Below are positions 1 to 14,500 of a stretch of 64,000 nucleotides of DNA, one piece after another. Within the stretch, counting starts at the first letter, position 1. Each line of letters opens with the position of its first letter. The stretch covers positions 1 through 64,000 of the forward strand of contig CAMPDV010000259.1 in assembly GCA_946699065.1 (NCBI GenBank), in the 5' to 3' direction. A model generated the notes under the pieces. It worked only from the letters and a program-made list of their open reading frames with translations, was not told the DNA's origin and made no database searches. Made by a program: the position numbers and the translations under genes. The DNA is from Loxodes magnus. Its lineage: Eukaryota > Ciliophora > Karyorelictea > Loxodida > Loxodidae.

Positions 1-3000
1 TGAATTTTTAAATGAACGTAATAAAAGTTGAGAAGGTGGAAAATAAGTGTGAAAGACGAAAGTGAAACGAAAGGTATTTTAGAAAGGTAGAAGATTTTGA
101 GAGTTGAGAAATTAGGAACATAAAAAGTGAATTTTTAAATGAATATAATAAAAGTTGAGAAGGTGGAAAATAAGTGTGAAAGACGAAAGTGAAACGAAAG
201 GTATTTTAGAAAGGTAGAAGATTTTGAGAGTTGAGAAATTAGGAACATAAAAAGTGAATTTTTAAATGAACGTAATAAAAGTTGAGAAGGTGGAAAATAA
301 GTGTGAAAGACGAAAGTGAAACGAAAGGTATTTTAGAAAGGTAGAAGATTTTGAGAGTTGAGAAATTAGGAACATAAAAAGTGAATTTTTAAATGAACGT
401 AATAAAAGTTGAGAAGGTGGAAAATAAGTGTGAAAGACGAAAGTGAAACGAAAGGTATTTTAGAAAGGTAGAAGATTTTGAGAGTTGAGAAATTAGGAAC
501 ATAAAAAGTGAATTTTTAAATGAACGTAATAAAAGTTGAGAAGGTGGAAAATAAGTGTGAAAGACGAAAGTGAAACGAAAGGTATTTTAGAAAGGTAGAA
601 GATTTTGAGAGTTGAGAAATTAGGAACATAAAAAGTGAATTTTTAAATGAACGTAATAAAAGTTGAGAAGGTGGAAAATAAGTGTGAAAGACGAAAGTGA
701 AACGAAAGGTATTTTAGAAAGGTAGAAGATTTTGAGAGTTGAGAAATTAGGAACATAAAAAGTGAATTTTTAAATGAACGTAATAAAAGTTGAGAAGGTG
801 GAAAATAAGTGTGAAAGACGAAAGTGAAACGAAAGGTATTTTAGAAAGGTAGAAGATTTTGAGAGTTGAGAAATTAGGAACATAAAAAGTGAATTTTTAA
901 ATGAACGTAATAAAAGTTGAGAAGGTGGAAAATAAGTGTGAAAGACGAAAGTGAAACGAAAGGTATTTTAGAAAGGTAGAAGATTTTGAGAGTTGAGAAA
1001 TTAGGAACATAAAAAGTGAATTTTTAAATGAACGTATCAATAGTTGAGAAGGTGGAAAATAAGTGTGAAAGACGAAAGTGAAACGAAAGGTATTTTAGAA
1101 AGGTAGAAGATTTTGAGAGTTGAGAAATTAGGAACATAAAAAGTGAATTTTTAAATGAACGTAATAAAAGTTGAGAAGGTGGAAAATAAGTGTGAAAGAC
1201 GAAAGTGAAACGAAAGGTATTTTAGAAAGGTAGAAGATTTTGAGAGTTGAGAAATTAGGAACATAAAAAGTGAATTTTTAAATGAACGTAATAAAAGTTG
1301 AGAAGGTGGAAAATAAGTGTGAAAGACGAAAGTGAAACGAAAGGTATTTTAGAAAAGTAGAAGATTTTGAGAGTTGAGAAATTAGGAACATAAAAAGTGA
1401 ATTTTTAAATGAACGTAATAAAAGTTGAGAAGGTGGAAAATAAGTGTGAAAGACGAAAGTGAAACGAAAGGTATTTTAGAAAGGTAGAAGATTTTGAGAG
1501 TTGAGAAATTAGGAACATAAAAAGTGAATTTTTAAATGAACGTAATAAAAGTTGAGAAGGTGGAAAATAAGTGTGAAAGACGAAAGTGAAACGAAAGGTA
1601 TTTTAGAAAGGTAGAAGATTTTGAGAGTTGAGAAATTAGGAACATAAAAAGTGAATTTTTAAATGAACGTAATAAAAGTTGAGAAGGTGGAAAATAAGTG
1701 TGAAAGACGAAAGTGAAACGAAAGGTATTTTAGAAAGGTAGAAGATTTTGAGAGTTGAGAAATTAGGAACATAAAAAGTGAATTTTTAAATGAACGTAAT
1801 AAAAGTTGAGAAGGTGGAAAATAAGTGTGAAAGACGAAAGTGAAACGAAAGGTATTTTAGAAAGGTAGAAGATTTTGAGAGTTGAGAAATTAGGAACATA
1901 AAAAGTGAATTTTTAAATGAACGTAATAAAAGTTGAGAAGGTGGAAAATAAGTGTGAAAGACGAAAGTGAAACGAAAGGTATTTTAGAAAGGTAGAAGAT
2001 TTTGAGAGTTGAGAAATTAGGAACATAAAAAGTGAATTTTTAAATGAACGTAATAAAAGTTGAGAAGGTGGAAAATAAGTGTGAAAGACGAAAGTGAAAC
2101 GAAAGGTATTTTAGAAAGGTAGAAGATTTTGAGAGTTGAGAAATTAGGAACATAAAAAGTGAATTTTTAAATGAACGTAATAAAAGTTGAGAAGGTGGAA
2201 AATAAGTGTGATAGACGAAAGTGAAACGAAAGGTATTTTAGAAAGGTAGAAGATTTTGAGAGTTGAGAAATTAGGAACATAAAAAGTGAATTTTTAAATG
2301 AATATAATAAAAGTTGAGAAGGTGGAAAATAAGTGTGAAAGACGAAAGTGAAACGAAAGGTATTTTAGAAAGGTAGAAGATTTTGAGAGTTGAGAAATTA
2401 GGAACATAAAAAGTGAATTTTTAAATGAACGTAATAAAAGTTGAGAAGGTGGAAAATAAGTGTGAAAGACGAAAGTGAAACGAAAGGTATTTTAGAAAGG
2501 TAGAAGATTTTGAGAGTTGAGAAATTAGGAACATAAAAAGTGAATTTTTAAATGAACGTAATAAAAGTTGAGAAGGTGGAAAATAAGTGTGATAGACGAA
2601 AGTGAAACGAAAGGTATTTTAGAAAGGTAGAAGATTTTGAGAGTTGAGAAATTAGGAACATAAAAAGTGAATTTTTAAATGAATATAATAAAAGTTGAGA
2701 AGGTGGAAAATAAGTGTGAAAGACGAAAGTGAAACGAAAGGTATTTTAGAAAGGTAGAAGATTTTGAGAGTTGAGAAATTAGGAACATAAAAAGTGAATT
2801 TTTAAATGAACGTAATAAAAGTTGAGAAGGTGGAAAATAAGTGTGAAAGACGAAAGTGAAACGAAAGGTATTTTAGAAAGGTAGAAGATTTTGAGAGTTG
2901 AGAAATTAGGAACATAAAAAGTGAATTTTTAAATGAACGTATCAAAAGTTGAGAAGGTGGAAAATAAGTGTGAAAGACGAAAGTGAAACGAAAGGTATTT

Positions 3001-6000
3001 TAGAAAGGTAGAAGATTTTGAGAGTTGAGAAATTAGGAACATAAAAAGTGAATTTTTAAATGAACGTAATAAAAGTTGAGAAGGTGGAAAATAAGTGTGA
3101 TAGACGAAAGTGAAACGAAAGGTATTTTAGAAAGGTAGAAGATTTTGAGAGTTGAGAAATTAGGAACATAAAAAGTGAATTTTTAAATGAATATAATAAA
3201 AGTTGAGAAGGTGGAAAATAAGTGTGAAAGACGAAAGTGAAACGAAAGGTATTTTAGAAAGGTAGAAGATTTTGAGAGTTGAGAAATTAGGAACATAAAA
3301 AGTGAATTTTTAAATGAACGTAATAAAAGTTGAGAAGGTGGAAAATAAGTGTGAAAGACGAAAGTGAAACGAAAGGTATTTTAGAAAGGTAGAAGATTTT
3401 GAGAGTTGAGAAATTAGGAACATAAAAAGTGAATTTTTAAATGAACGTATCAAAAGTTGAGAAGGTGGAAAATAAGTGTGAAAGACGAAAGTGAAACGAA
3501 AGGTATTTTAGAAAGGTAGAAGATTTTGAGAGTTGAGAAATTAGGAACATAAAAAGTGAATTTTTAAATGAACGTATCAAAAGTTGAGAAGGTGGAAAAT
3601 AAGTGTGAAAGACGAAAGTGAAACGAAAGGTATTTTAGAAAGGTAGAAGATTTTGAGAGTTGAGAAATTAGGAACATAAAAAGTGAATTTTTAAATGAAC
3701 GTAATAAAAGTTGAGAAGGTGGAAAATAAGTGTGAAAGACGAAAGTGAAACGAAAGGTATTTTAGAAAGGTAGAAGATTTTGAGAGTTGAGAAATTAGGA
3801 ACATAAAAAGTGAATTTTTAAATGAACGTAATAAAAGTTGAGAAGGTGGAAAATAAGTGTGAAAGACGAAAGTGAAACGAAAGGTATTTTAGAAAGGTAG
3901 AAGATTTTGAGAGTTGAGAAATTAGGAACATAAAAAGTGAATTTTTAAATGAACGTAATAAAAGTTGAGAAGGTGGAAAATAAGTGTGAAAGACGAAAGT
4001 GAAACGAAAGGTATTTTAGAAAGGTAGAAGATTTTGAGAGTTGAGAAATTAGGAACATAAAAAGTGAATTTTTAAATGAACGTAATAAAAGTTGAGAAGG
4101 TGGAAAATAAGTGTGAAAGACGAAAGTGAAACGAAAGGTATTTTAGAAAGGTAGAAGATTTTGAGAGTTGAGAAATTAGGAACATAAAAAGTGAATTTTT
4201 AAATGAACGTATCAAAAGTTGAGAAGGTGGAAAATAAGTGTGAAAGACGAAAGTGAAACGAAAGGTATTTTAGAAAGGTAGAAGATTTTGAGAGTTGAGA
4301 AATTAGGAACATAAAAAGTGAATTTTTAAATGAACGTAATAAAAGTTGAGAAGGTGGAAAATAAGTGTGAAAGACGAAAGTGAAACGAAAGGTATTTTAG
4401 AAAGGTAGAAGATTTTGAGAGTTGAGAAATTAGGAACATAAAAAGTGAATTTTTAAATGAACGTAATAAAAGTTGAGAAGGTGGAAAATAAGTGTGAAAG
4501 ACGAAAGTGAAACGAAAGGTATTTTAGAAAGGTAGAAGATTTTGAGAGTTGAGAAATTAGGAACATAAAAAGTGAATTTTTAAATGAACGTAATAAAAGT
4601 TGAGAAGGTGGAAAATAAGTGTGAAAGACGAAAGTGAAACGAAAGGTATTTTAGAAAGGTAGAAGATTTTGAGAGTTGAGAAATTAGGAACATAAAAAGT
4701 GAATTTTTAAATGAACGTAATAAAAGTTGAGAAGGTGGAAAATAAGTGTGAAAGACGAAAGTGAAACGAAAGGTATTTTAGAAAGGTAGAAGATTTTGAG
4801 AGTTGAGAAATTAGGAACATAAAAAGTGAATTTTTAAATGAACGTAATAAAAGTTGAGAAGGTGGAAAATAAGTGTGAAAGACGAAAGTGAAACGAAAGG
4901 TATTTTAGAAAGGTAGAAGATTTTGAGAGTTGAGAAATTAGGAACATAAAAAGTGAATTTTTAAATGAACGTAATAAAAGTTGAGAAGGCTGGAAATAAG
5001 TGTGAAAGACGAAAGTGAAACGAAAGGTATTTTAGAAAGGTAGAAGATTTTGAGAGTTGAGAAATTAGGAACATAAAAAGTGAATTTTTAAATGAACGTA
5101 ATAAAAGTTGAGAAGGTGGAAAATAAGTGTGAAAGACGAAAGTGAAACGAAAGGTATTTTAGAAAGGTAGAAGATTTTGAGAGTTGAGAAATTAGGAACA
5201 TAAAAAGTGAATTTTTAAATGAACGTAATAAAAGTTGAGAAGGTGGAAAATAAGTGTGATAGACGAAAGTGAAACGAAAGGTATTTTAGAAAGGTAGAAG
5301 ATTTTGAGAGTTGAGAAATTAGGAACATAAAAAGTGAATTTTTAAATGAACGTAATAAAAGTTGAGAAGGTGGAAAATAAGTGTGAAAGACGAAAGTGAA
5401 ACGAAAGGTATTTTAGAAAAGTAGAAGATTTTGAGAGTTGAGAAATTAGGAACATAAAAAGTGAATTTTTAAATGAACGTAATAAAAGTTGAGAAGGTGG
5501 AAAATAAGTGTGAAAGACGAAAGTGAAACGAAAGGTATTTTAGAAAGGTAGAAGATTTTGAGAGTTGAGAAATTAGGAACATAAAAAGTGAATTTTTAAA
5601 TGAACGTAATAAAAGTTGAGAAGGTGGAAAATAAGTGTGAAAGACGAAAGTGAAACGAAAGGTATTTTAGAAAGGTAGAAGATTTTGAGAGTTGAGAAAT
5701 TAGGAACATAAAAAGTGAATTTTTAAATGAACGTATCAAAAGTTGAGAAGGTGGAAAATAAGTGTGAAAGACGAAAGTGAAACGAAAGGTATTTTAGAAA
5801 GGTAGAAGATTTTGAGAGTTGAGAAATTAGGAACATAAAAAGTGAATTTTTAAATGAACGTAATAAAAGTTGAGAAGGTGGAAAATAAGTGTGAAAGACG
5901 AAAGTGAAACGAAAGGTATTTTAGAAAGGTAGAAGATTTTGAGAGTTGAGAAATTAGGAACATAAAAAGTGAATTTTTAAATGAACGTAATAAAAGTTGA

Positions 6001-8530
6001 GAAGGTGGAAAATAAGTGTGATAGACGAAAGTGAAACGAAAGGTATTTTAGAAAGGTAGAAGATTTTGAGAGTTGAGAAATTAGGAACATAAAAAGTGAA
6101 TTTTTAAATGAATATAATAAAAGTTGAGAAGGTGGAAAATAAGTGTGAAAGACGAAAGTGAAACGAAAGGTATTTTAGAAAGGTAGAAGATTTTGAGAGT
6201 TGAGAAATTAGGAACATAAAAAGTGAATTTTTAAATGAACGTAATAAAAGTTGAGAAGGTGGAAAATAAGTGTGATAGACGAAAGTAAAACGAAAGGTAT
6301 TTTAGAAAGGTAGAAGATTTTGAGAGTTGAGAAATTAGGAACATAAAAAGTGAATTTTTAAATGAACGTAATAAAAGTTGAGAAGGTGGAAAATAAGTGT
6401 GAAAGACGAAAGTGAAACGAAAGGTATTTTAGAAAGGTAGAAGATTTTGAGAGTTGAGAAATTAGGAACATAAAAAGTGAATTTTTAAATGAACGTAATA
6501 AAAGTTGAGAAGGTGGAAAATAAGTGTGAAAGACGAAAGTGAAACGAAAGGTATTTTAGAAAGGTAGAAGATTTTGAGAGTTGAGAAATTAGGAACATAA
6601 AAAGTGAATTTTTAAATGAACGTAATAAAAGTTGAGAAGGTGGAAAATAAGTGTGAAAGACGAAAGTGAAACGAAAGGTATTTTAGAAAGGTAGAAGATT
6701 TTGAGAGTTGAGAAATTAGGAACATAAAAAGTGAATTTTTAAATGAACGTAATAAAAGTTGAGAAGGTGGAAAATAAGTGTGAAAGACGAAAGTGAAACG
6801 AAAGGTATTTTAGAAAGGTAGAAGATTTTGAGAGTTGAGAAATTAGGAACATAAAAAGTGAATTTTTAAATGAACGTAATAAAAGTTGAGAAGGTGGAAA
6901 ATAAGTGTGAAAGACGAAAGTGAAACGAAAGGTATTTTAGAAAGGTAGAAGATTTTGAGAGTTGAGAAATTAGGAACATAAAAAGTGAATTTTTAAATGA
7001 ACGTAATAAAAGTTGAGAAGGTGGAAAATAAGTGTGAAAGACGAAAGTGAAACGAAAGGTATTTTAGAAAGGTAGAAGATTTTGAGAGTTGAGAAATTAG
7101 GAACATAAAAAGTGAATTTTTAAATGAACGTAATAAAAGTTGAGAAGGTGGAAAATAAGTGTGAAAGACGAAAGTGAAACGAAAGGTATTTTAGAAAGGT
7201 AGAAGATTTTGAGAGTTGAGAAATTAGGAACATAAAAAGTGAATTTTTAAATGAACGTAATAAAAGTTGAGAAGGCTGGAAATAAGTGTGAAAGACGAAA
7301 GTGAAACGAAAGGTATTTTAGAAAGGTAGAAGATTTTGAGAGTTGAGAAATTAGGAACATAAAAAGTGAATTTTTAAATGAACGTAATAAAAGTTGAGAA
7401 GGTGGAAAATAAGTGTGAAAGACGAAAGTGAAACGAAAGGTATTTTAGAAAGGTAGAAGATTTTGAGAGTTGAGAAATTAGGAACATAAAAAGTGAATTT
7501 TTAAATGAACGTAATAAAAGTTGAGAAGGTGGAAAATAAGTGTGAAAGACGAAAGTGAAACGAAAGGTATTTTAGAAAAGTAGAAGATTTTGAGAGTTGA
7601 GAAATTAGGAACATAAAAAGTGAATTTTTAAATGAACGTAATAAAAGTTGAGAAGGTGGAAAATAAGTGTGAAAGACGAAAGTGAAACGAAAGGTATTTT
7701 AGAAAGGTAGAAGATTTTGAGAGTTGAGAAATTAGGAACATAAAAAGTGAATTTTTAAATGAACGTAATAAAAGTTGAGAAGGTGGAAAATAAGTGTGAA
7801 AGACGAAAGTGAAACGAAAGGTATTTTAGAAAGGTAGAAGATTTTGAGAGTTGAGAAATTAGGAACATAAAAAGTGAATTTTTAAATGAACGTATCAAAA
7901 GTTGAGAAGGTGGAAAATAAGTGTGAAAGACGAAAGTGAAACGAAAGGTATTTTAGAAAGGTAGAAGATTTTGAGAGTTGAGAAATTAGGAACATAAAAA
8001 GTGAATTTTTAAATGAACGTAATAAAAGTTGAGAAGGTGGAAAATAAGTGTGAAAGACGAAAGTGAAACGAAAGGTATTTTAGAAAGGTAGAAGATTTTG
8101 AGAGTTGAGAAATTAGGAACATAAAAAGTGAATTTTTAAATGAACGTAATAAAAGTTGAGAAGGTGGAAAATAAGTGTGATAGACGAAAGTGAAACGAAA
8201 GGTATTTTAGAAAGGTAGAAGATTTTGAGAGTTGAGAAATTAGGAACATAAAAAGTGAATTTTTAAATGAATATAATAAAAGTTGAGAAGGTGGAAAATA
8301 AGTGTGAAAGACGAAAGTGAAACGAAAGGTATTTTAGAAAGGTAGAAGATTTTGAGAGTTGAGAAATTAGGAACATAAAAAGTGAATTTTTAAATGAACG
8401 TAATAAAAGTTGAGAAGGTGGAAAATAAGTGTGAAAGACGAAAGTGAAACGAAAGGTATTTTAGAAAGGTAGAAGATTTTGAGAGTTGAGAAATTAGGAA
8501 CATAAAAAGTGAATTTTTAAATGAACGTAA
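1..8530 (+). repeat. Satellite domain I, nearly homogeneous units
   Basis: Almost every unit here carries the CGTAATAAAAG hinge and the GGTGGAAAAT form at unit positions 35-44. Scattered variants are the CGTATCAAAAG hinge, the TATAATAAAAG hinge, and GTGATAG in place of GTGAAAG at position 53. The GATAG variant is often followed by a TATAATAAAAG unit (for example near 2210/2300, 3108/3190 and 6020/6110), which suggests that pairs or longer blocks were copied together. The GAGTGGAG and ACATCAAAAG variants, common further right, are absent. Boundaries between domains are gradual. Confidence 0.7.
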
Positions 8531-11500
8531 TAAAAGTTGAGAAGGCTGAAAATAAGTGTGAAAGACGAAAGTGAAACGAAAGGTATTTTAGAAAGGTAGA
8601 AGATTTTGAGAGTTGAGAAATTAGGAACATAAAAAGTGAATTTTTAAATGAACGTATCAAAAGTTGAGAAGGTGGAAAATAAGTGTGAAAGACGAAAGTG
8701 AAACGAAAGGTATTTTAGAAAGGTAGAAGATTTTGAGAGTTGAGAAATTAGGAACATAAAAAGTGAATTTTTAAATGAACGTAATAAAAGTTGAGAAGGC
8801 TGGAAATAAGTGTGAAAGACGAAAGTGAAACGAAAGGTATTTTAGAAAGGTAGAAGATTTTGAGAGTTGAGAAATTAGGAACATAAAAAGTGAATTTTTA
8901 AATGAACGTAATAAAAGTTGAGAAGGCTGAAAATAAGTGTGAAAGACGAAAGTGAAACGAAAGGTATTTTAGAAAGGTAGAAGATTTTGAGAGTTGAGAA
9001 ATTAGGAACATAAAAAGTGAATTTTTAAATGAATATAATAAAAGTTGAGAAGGTGGAAAATAAGTGTGAAAGACGAAAGTGAAACGAAAGGTATTTTAGA
9101 AAGGTAGAAGATTTTGAGAGTTGAGAAATTAGGAACATAAAAAGTGAATTTTTAAATGAACGTAATAAAAGTTGAGAAGGCTGGAAATAAGTGTGAAAGA
9201 CGAAAGTGAAACGAAAGGTATTTTAGAAAGGTAGAAGATTTTGAGAGTTGAGAAATTAGGAACATAAAAAGTGAATTTTTAAATGAACGTAATAAAAGTT
9301 GAGAAGGTGGAAAATAAGTGTGAAAGACGAAAGTGAAACGAAAGGTATTTTAGAAAGGTAGAAGATTTTGAGAGTTGAGAAATTAGGAACATAAAAAGTG
9401 AATTTTTAAATGAACGTAATAAAAGTTGAGAAGGTGGAAAATAAGTGTGATAGACGAAAGTGAAACGAAAGGTATTTTAGAAAGGTAGAAGATTTTGAGA
9501 GTTGAGAAATTAGGAACATAAAAAGTGAATTTTTAAATGAATATAATAAAAGTTGAGAAGGTGGAAAATAAGTGTGAAAGACGAAAGTGAAACGAAAGGT
9601 ATTTTAGAAAGGTAGAAGATTTTGAGAGTTGAGAAATTAGGAACATAAAAAGTGAATTTTTAAATGAACGTAATAAAAGTTGAGAAGGTGGAAAATAAGT
9701 GTGAAAGACGAAAGTGAAACGAAAGGTATTTTAGAAAGGTAGAAGATTTTGAGAGTTGAGAAATTAGGAACATAAAAAGTGAATTTTTAAATGAACGTAA
9801 TAAAAGTTGAGAAGGTGGAAAATAAGTGTGATAGACGAAAGTGAAACGAAAGGTATTTTAGAAAGGTAGAAGATTTTGAGAGTTGAGAAATTAGGAACAT
9901 AAAAAGTGAATTTTTAAATGAACGTAATAAAAGTTGAGAAGGTGGAAAATAAGTGTGAAAGACGAAAGTGAAACGAAAGGTATTTTAGAAAGGTAGAAGA
10001 TTTTGAGAGTTGAGAAATTAGGAACATAAAAAGTGAATTTTTAAATGAACGTAATAAAAGTTGAGAAGGTGGAAAATAAGTGTGAAAGACGAAAGTGAAA
10101 CGAAAGGTATTTTAGAAAGGTAGAAGATTTTGAGAGTTGAGAAATTAGGAACATAAAAAGTGAATTTTTAAATGAACGTAATAAAAGTTGAGAAGGCTGA
10201 AAATAAGTGTGAAAGACGAAAGTGAAACGAAAGGTATTTTAGAAAGGTAGAAGATTTTGAGAGTTGAGAAATTAGGAACATAAAAAGTGAATTTTTAAAT
10301 GAATATAATAAAAGTTGAGAAGGTGGAAAATAAGTGTGAAAGACGAAAGTGAAACGAAAGGTATTTTAGAAAGGTAGAAGATTTTGAGAGTTGAGAAATT
10401 AGGAACATAAAAAGTGAATTTTTAAATGAACGTAATAAAAGTTGAGAAGGCTGGAAATAAGTGTGAAAGACGAAAGTGAAACGAAAGGTATTTTAGAAAG
10501 GTAGAAGATTTTGAGAGTTGAGAAATTAGGAACATAAAAAGTGAATTTTTAAATGAACGTAATAAAAGTTGAGAAGGCTGAAAATAAGTGTGAAAGACGA
10601 AAGTGAAACGAAAGGTATTTTAGAAAGGTAGAAGATTTTGAGAGTTGAGAAATTAGGAACATAAAAAGTGAATTTTTAAATGAACGTAATAAAAGTTGAG
10701 AAGGCTTAAAATAAGTGTGAAAGACGAAAGTGAAACGAAAGGTATTTTAGAAAGGTAGAAGATTTTGAGAGTTGAGAAATTAGGAACATAAAAAGTGAAT
10801 TTTTAAATGAACGTATCAATAGTTGAGAAGGTGGAAAATAAGTGTGAAAGACGAAAGTGAAACGAAAGGTATTTTAGAAAGGTAGAAGATTTTGAGAGTT
10901 GAGAAATTAGGAACATAAAAAGTGAATTTTTAAATGAACGTAATAAAAGTTGAGAAGGTGGAAAATAAGTGTGAAAGACGAAAGTGAAACGAAAGGTATT
11001 TTAGAAAGGTAGAAGATTTTGAGAGTTGAGAAATTAGGAACATAAAAAGTGAATTTTTAAATGAACGTATCAAAAGTTGAGAAGGTGGAAAATAAGTGTG
11101 AAAGACGAAAGTGAAACGAAAGGTATTTTAGAAAGGTAGAAGATTTTGAGAGTTGAGAAATTAGGAACATAAAAAGTGAATTTTTAAATGAACGTAATAA
11201 AAGTTGAGAAGGTGGAAAATAAGTGTGATAGACGAAAGTGAAACGAAAGGTATTTTAGAAAGGTAGAAGATTTTGAGAGTTGAGAAATTAGGAACATAAA
11301 AAGTGAATTTTTAAATGAACGTAATAAAAGTTGAGAAGGTGGAAAATAAGTGTGAAAGACGAAAGTGAAACGAAAGGTATTTTAGAAAGGTAGAAGATTT
11401 TGAGAGTTGAGAAATTAGGAACATAAAAAGTGAATTTTTAAATGAACGTAATAAAAGTTGAGAAGGTGGAAAATAAGTGTGAAAGACGAAAGTGAAACGA

Positions 11501-14500
11501 AAGGTATTTTAGAAAGGTAGAAGATTTTGAGAGTTGAGAAATTAGGAACATAAAAAGTGAATTTTTAAATGAACGTAATAAAAGTTGAGAAGGCTGAAAA
11601 TAAGTGTGAAAGACGAAAGTGAAACGAAAGGTATTTTAGAAAGGTAGAAGATTTTGAGAGTTGAGAAATTAGGAACATAAAAAGTGAATTTTTAAATGAA
11701 TATAATAAAAGTTGAGAAGGTGGAAAATAAGTGTGAAAGACGAAAGTGAAACGAAAGGTATTTTAGAAAGGTAGAAGATTTTGAGAGTTGAGAAATTAGG
11801 AACATAAAAAGTGAATTTTTAAATGAACGTAATAAAAGTTGAGAAGGCTGGAAATAAGTGTGAAAGACGAAAGTGAAACGAAAGGTATTTTAGAAAGGTA
11901 GAAGATTTTGAGAGTTGAGAAATTAGGAACATAAAAAGTGAATTTTTAAATGAACGTAATAAAAGTTGAGAAGGCTGAAAATAAGTGTGAAAGACGAAAG
12001 TGAAACGAAAGGTATTTTAGAAAGGTAGAAGATTTTGAGAGTTGAGAAATTAGGAACATAAAAAGTGAATTTTTAAATGAACGTAATAAAAGTTGAGAAG
12101 GCTTAAAATAAGTGTGAAAGACGAAAGTGAAACGAAAGGTATTTTAGAAAGGTAGAAGATTTTGAGAGTTGAGAAATTAGGAACATAAAAAGTGAATTTT
12201 TAAATGAACGTATCAAAAGTTGAGAAGGTGGAAAATAAGTGTGAAAGACGAAAGTGAAACGAAAGGTATTTTAGAAAGGTAGAAGATTTTGAGAGTTGAG
12301 AAATTAGGAACATAAAAAGTGAATTTTTAAATGAATATAATAAAAGTTGAGAAGGTGGAAAATAAGTGTGAAAGACGAAAGTGAAACGAAAGGTATTTTA
12401 GAAAGGTAGAAGATTTTGAGAGTTGAGAAATTAGGAACATAAAAAGTGAATTTTTAAATGAACGTAATAAAAGTTGAGAAGGCTGAAAATAAGTGTGAAA
12501 GACGAAAGTGAAACGAAAGGTATTTTAGAAAGGTAGAAGATTTTGAGAGTTGAGAAATTAGGAACATAAAAAGTGAATTTTTAAATGAATATAATAAAAG
12601 TTGAGAAGGTGGAAAATAAGTGTGAAAGACGAAAGTGAAACGAAAGGTATTTTAGAAAGGTAGAAGATTTTGAGAGTTGAGAAATTAGGAACATAAAAAG
12701 TGAATTTTTAAATGAACGTAATAAAAGTTGAGAAGGTGGAAAATAAGTGTGAAAGACGAAAGTGAAACGAAAGGTATTTTAGAAAGGTAGAAGATTTTGA
12801 GAGTTGAGAAATTAGGAACATAAAAAGTGAATTTTTAAATGAACGTAATAAAAGTTGAGAAGGCTGAAAATAAGTGTGAAAGACGAAAGTGAAACGAAAG
12901 GTATTTTAGAAAGGTAGAAGATTTTGAGAGTTGAGAAATTAGGAACATAAAAAGTGAATTTTTAAATGAACGTATCAAAAGTTGAGAAGGTGGAAAATAA
13001 GTGTGAAAGACGAAAGTGAAACGAAAGGTATTTTAGAAAGGTAGAAGATTTTGAGAGTTGAGAAATTAGGAACATAAAAAGTGAATTTTTAAATGAATAT
13101 AATAAAAGTTGAGAAGGTGGAAAATAAGTGTGAAAGACGAAAGTGAAACGAAAGGTATTTTAGAAAGGTAGAAGATTTTGAGAGTTGAGAAATTAGGAAC
13201 ATAAAAAGTGAATTTTTAAATGAACGTAATAAAAGTTGAGAAGGCTGAAAATAAGTGTGAAAGACGAAAGTGAAACGAAAGGTATTTTAGAAAGGTAGAA
13301 GATTTTGAGAGTTGAGAAATTAGGAACATAAAAAGTGAATTTTTAAATGAATATAATAAAAGTTGAGAAGGTGGAAAATAAGTGTGAAAGACGAAAGTGA
13401 AACGAAAGGTATTTTAGAAAGGTAGAAGATTTTGAGAGTTGAGAAATTAGGAACATAAAAAGTGAATTTTTAAATGAACGTATCAAAAGTTGAGAAGGTG
13501 GAAAATAAGTGTGAAAGACGAAAGTGAAACGAAAGGTATTTTAGAAAGGTAGAAGATTTTGAGAGTTGAGAAATTAGGAACATAAAAAGTGAATTTTTAA
13601 ATGAACGTATCAAAAGTTGAGAAGGTGGAAAATAAGTGTGAAAGACGAAAGTGAAACGAAAGGTATTTTAGAAAGGTAGAAGATTTTGAGAGTTGAGAAA
13701 TTAGGAACATAAAAAGTGAATTTTTAAATGAACGTATCAAAAGTTGAGAAGGTGGAAAATAAGTGTGAAAGACGAAAGTGAAACGAAAGGTATTTTAGAA
13801 AGGTAGAAGATTTTGAGAGTTGAGAAATTAGGAACATAAAAAGTGAATTTTTAAATGAACGTAATAAAAGTTGAGAAGGTGGAAAATAAGTGTGAAAGAC
13901 GAAAGTGAAACGAAAGGTATTTTAGAAAGGTAGAAGATTTTGAGAGTTGAGAAATTAGGAACATAAAAAGTGAATTTTTAAATGAACGTAATAAAAGTTG
14001 AGAAGGTGGAAAATAAGTGTGAAACACGAAAGTGAAACGAAAGGTATTTTAGAAAGGTAGAAGATTTTGAGAGTTGAGAAATTAGGAACATAAAAAGTGA
14101 ATTTTTAAATGAACGTAATAAAAGTTGAGAAGGTGGAAAATAAGTGTGATAGACGAAAGTGAAACGAAAGGTATTTTAGAAAGGTAGAAGATTTTGAGAG
14201 TTGAGAAATTAGGAACATAAAAAGTGAATTTTTAAATGAATATAATAAAAGTTGAGAAGGTGGAAAATAAGTGTGAAAGACGAAAGTGAAACGAAAGGTA
14301 TTTTAGAAAGGTAGAAGATTTTGAGAGTTGAGAAATTAGGAACATAAAAAGTGAATTTTTAAATGAACGTAATAAAAGTTGAGAAGGTGGAAAATAAGTG
14401 TGAAAGACGAAAGTGAAACGAAAGGTATTTTAGAAAGGTAGAAGATTTTGAGAGTTGAGAAATTAGGAACATAAAAAGTGAATTTTTAAATGAACGTAAT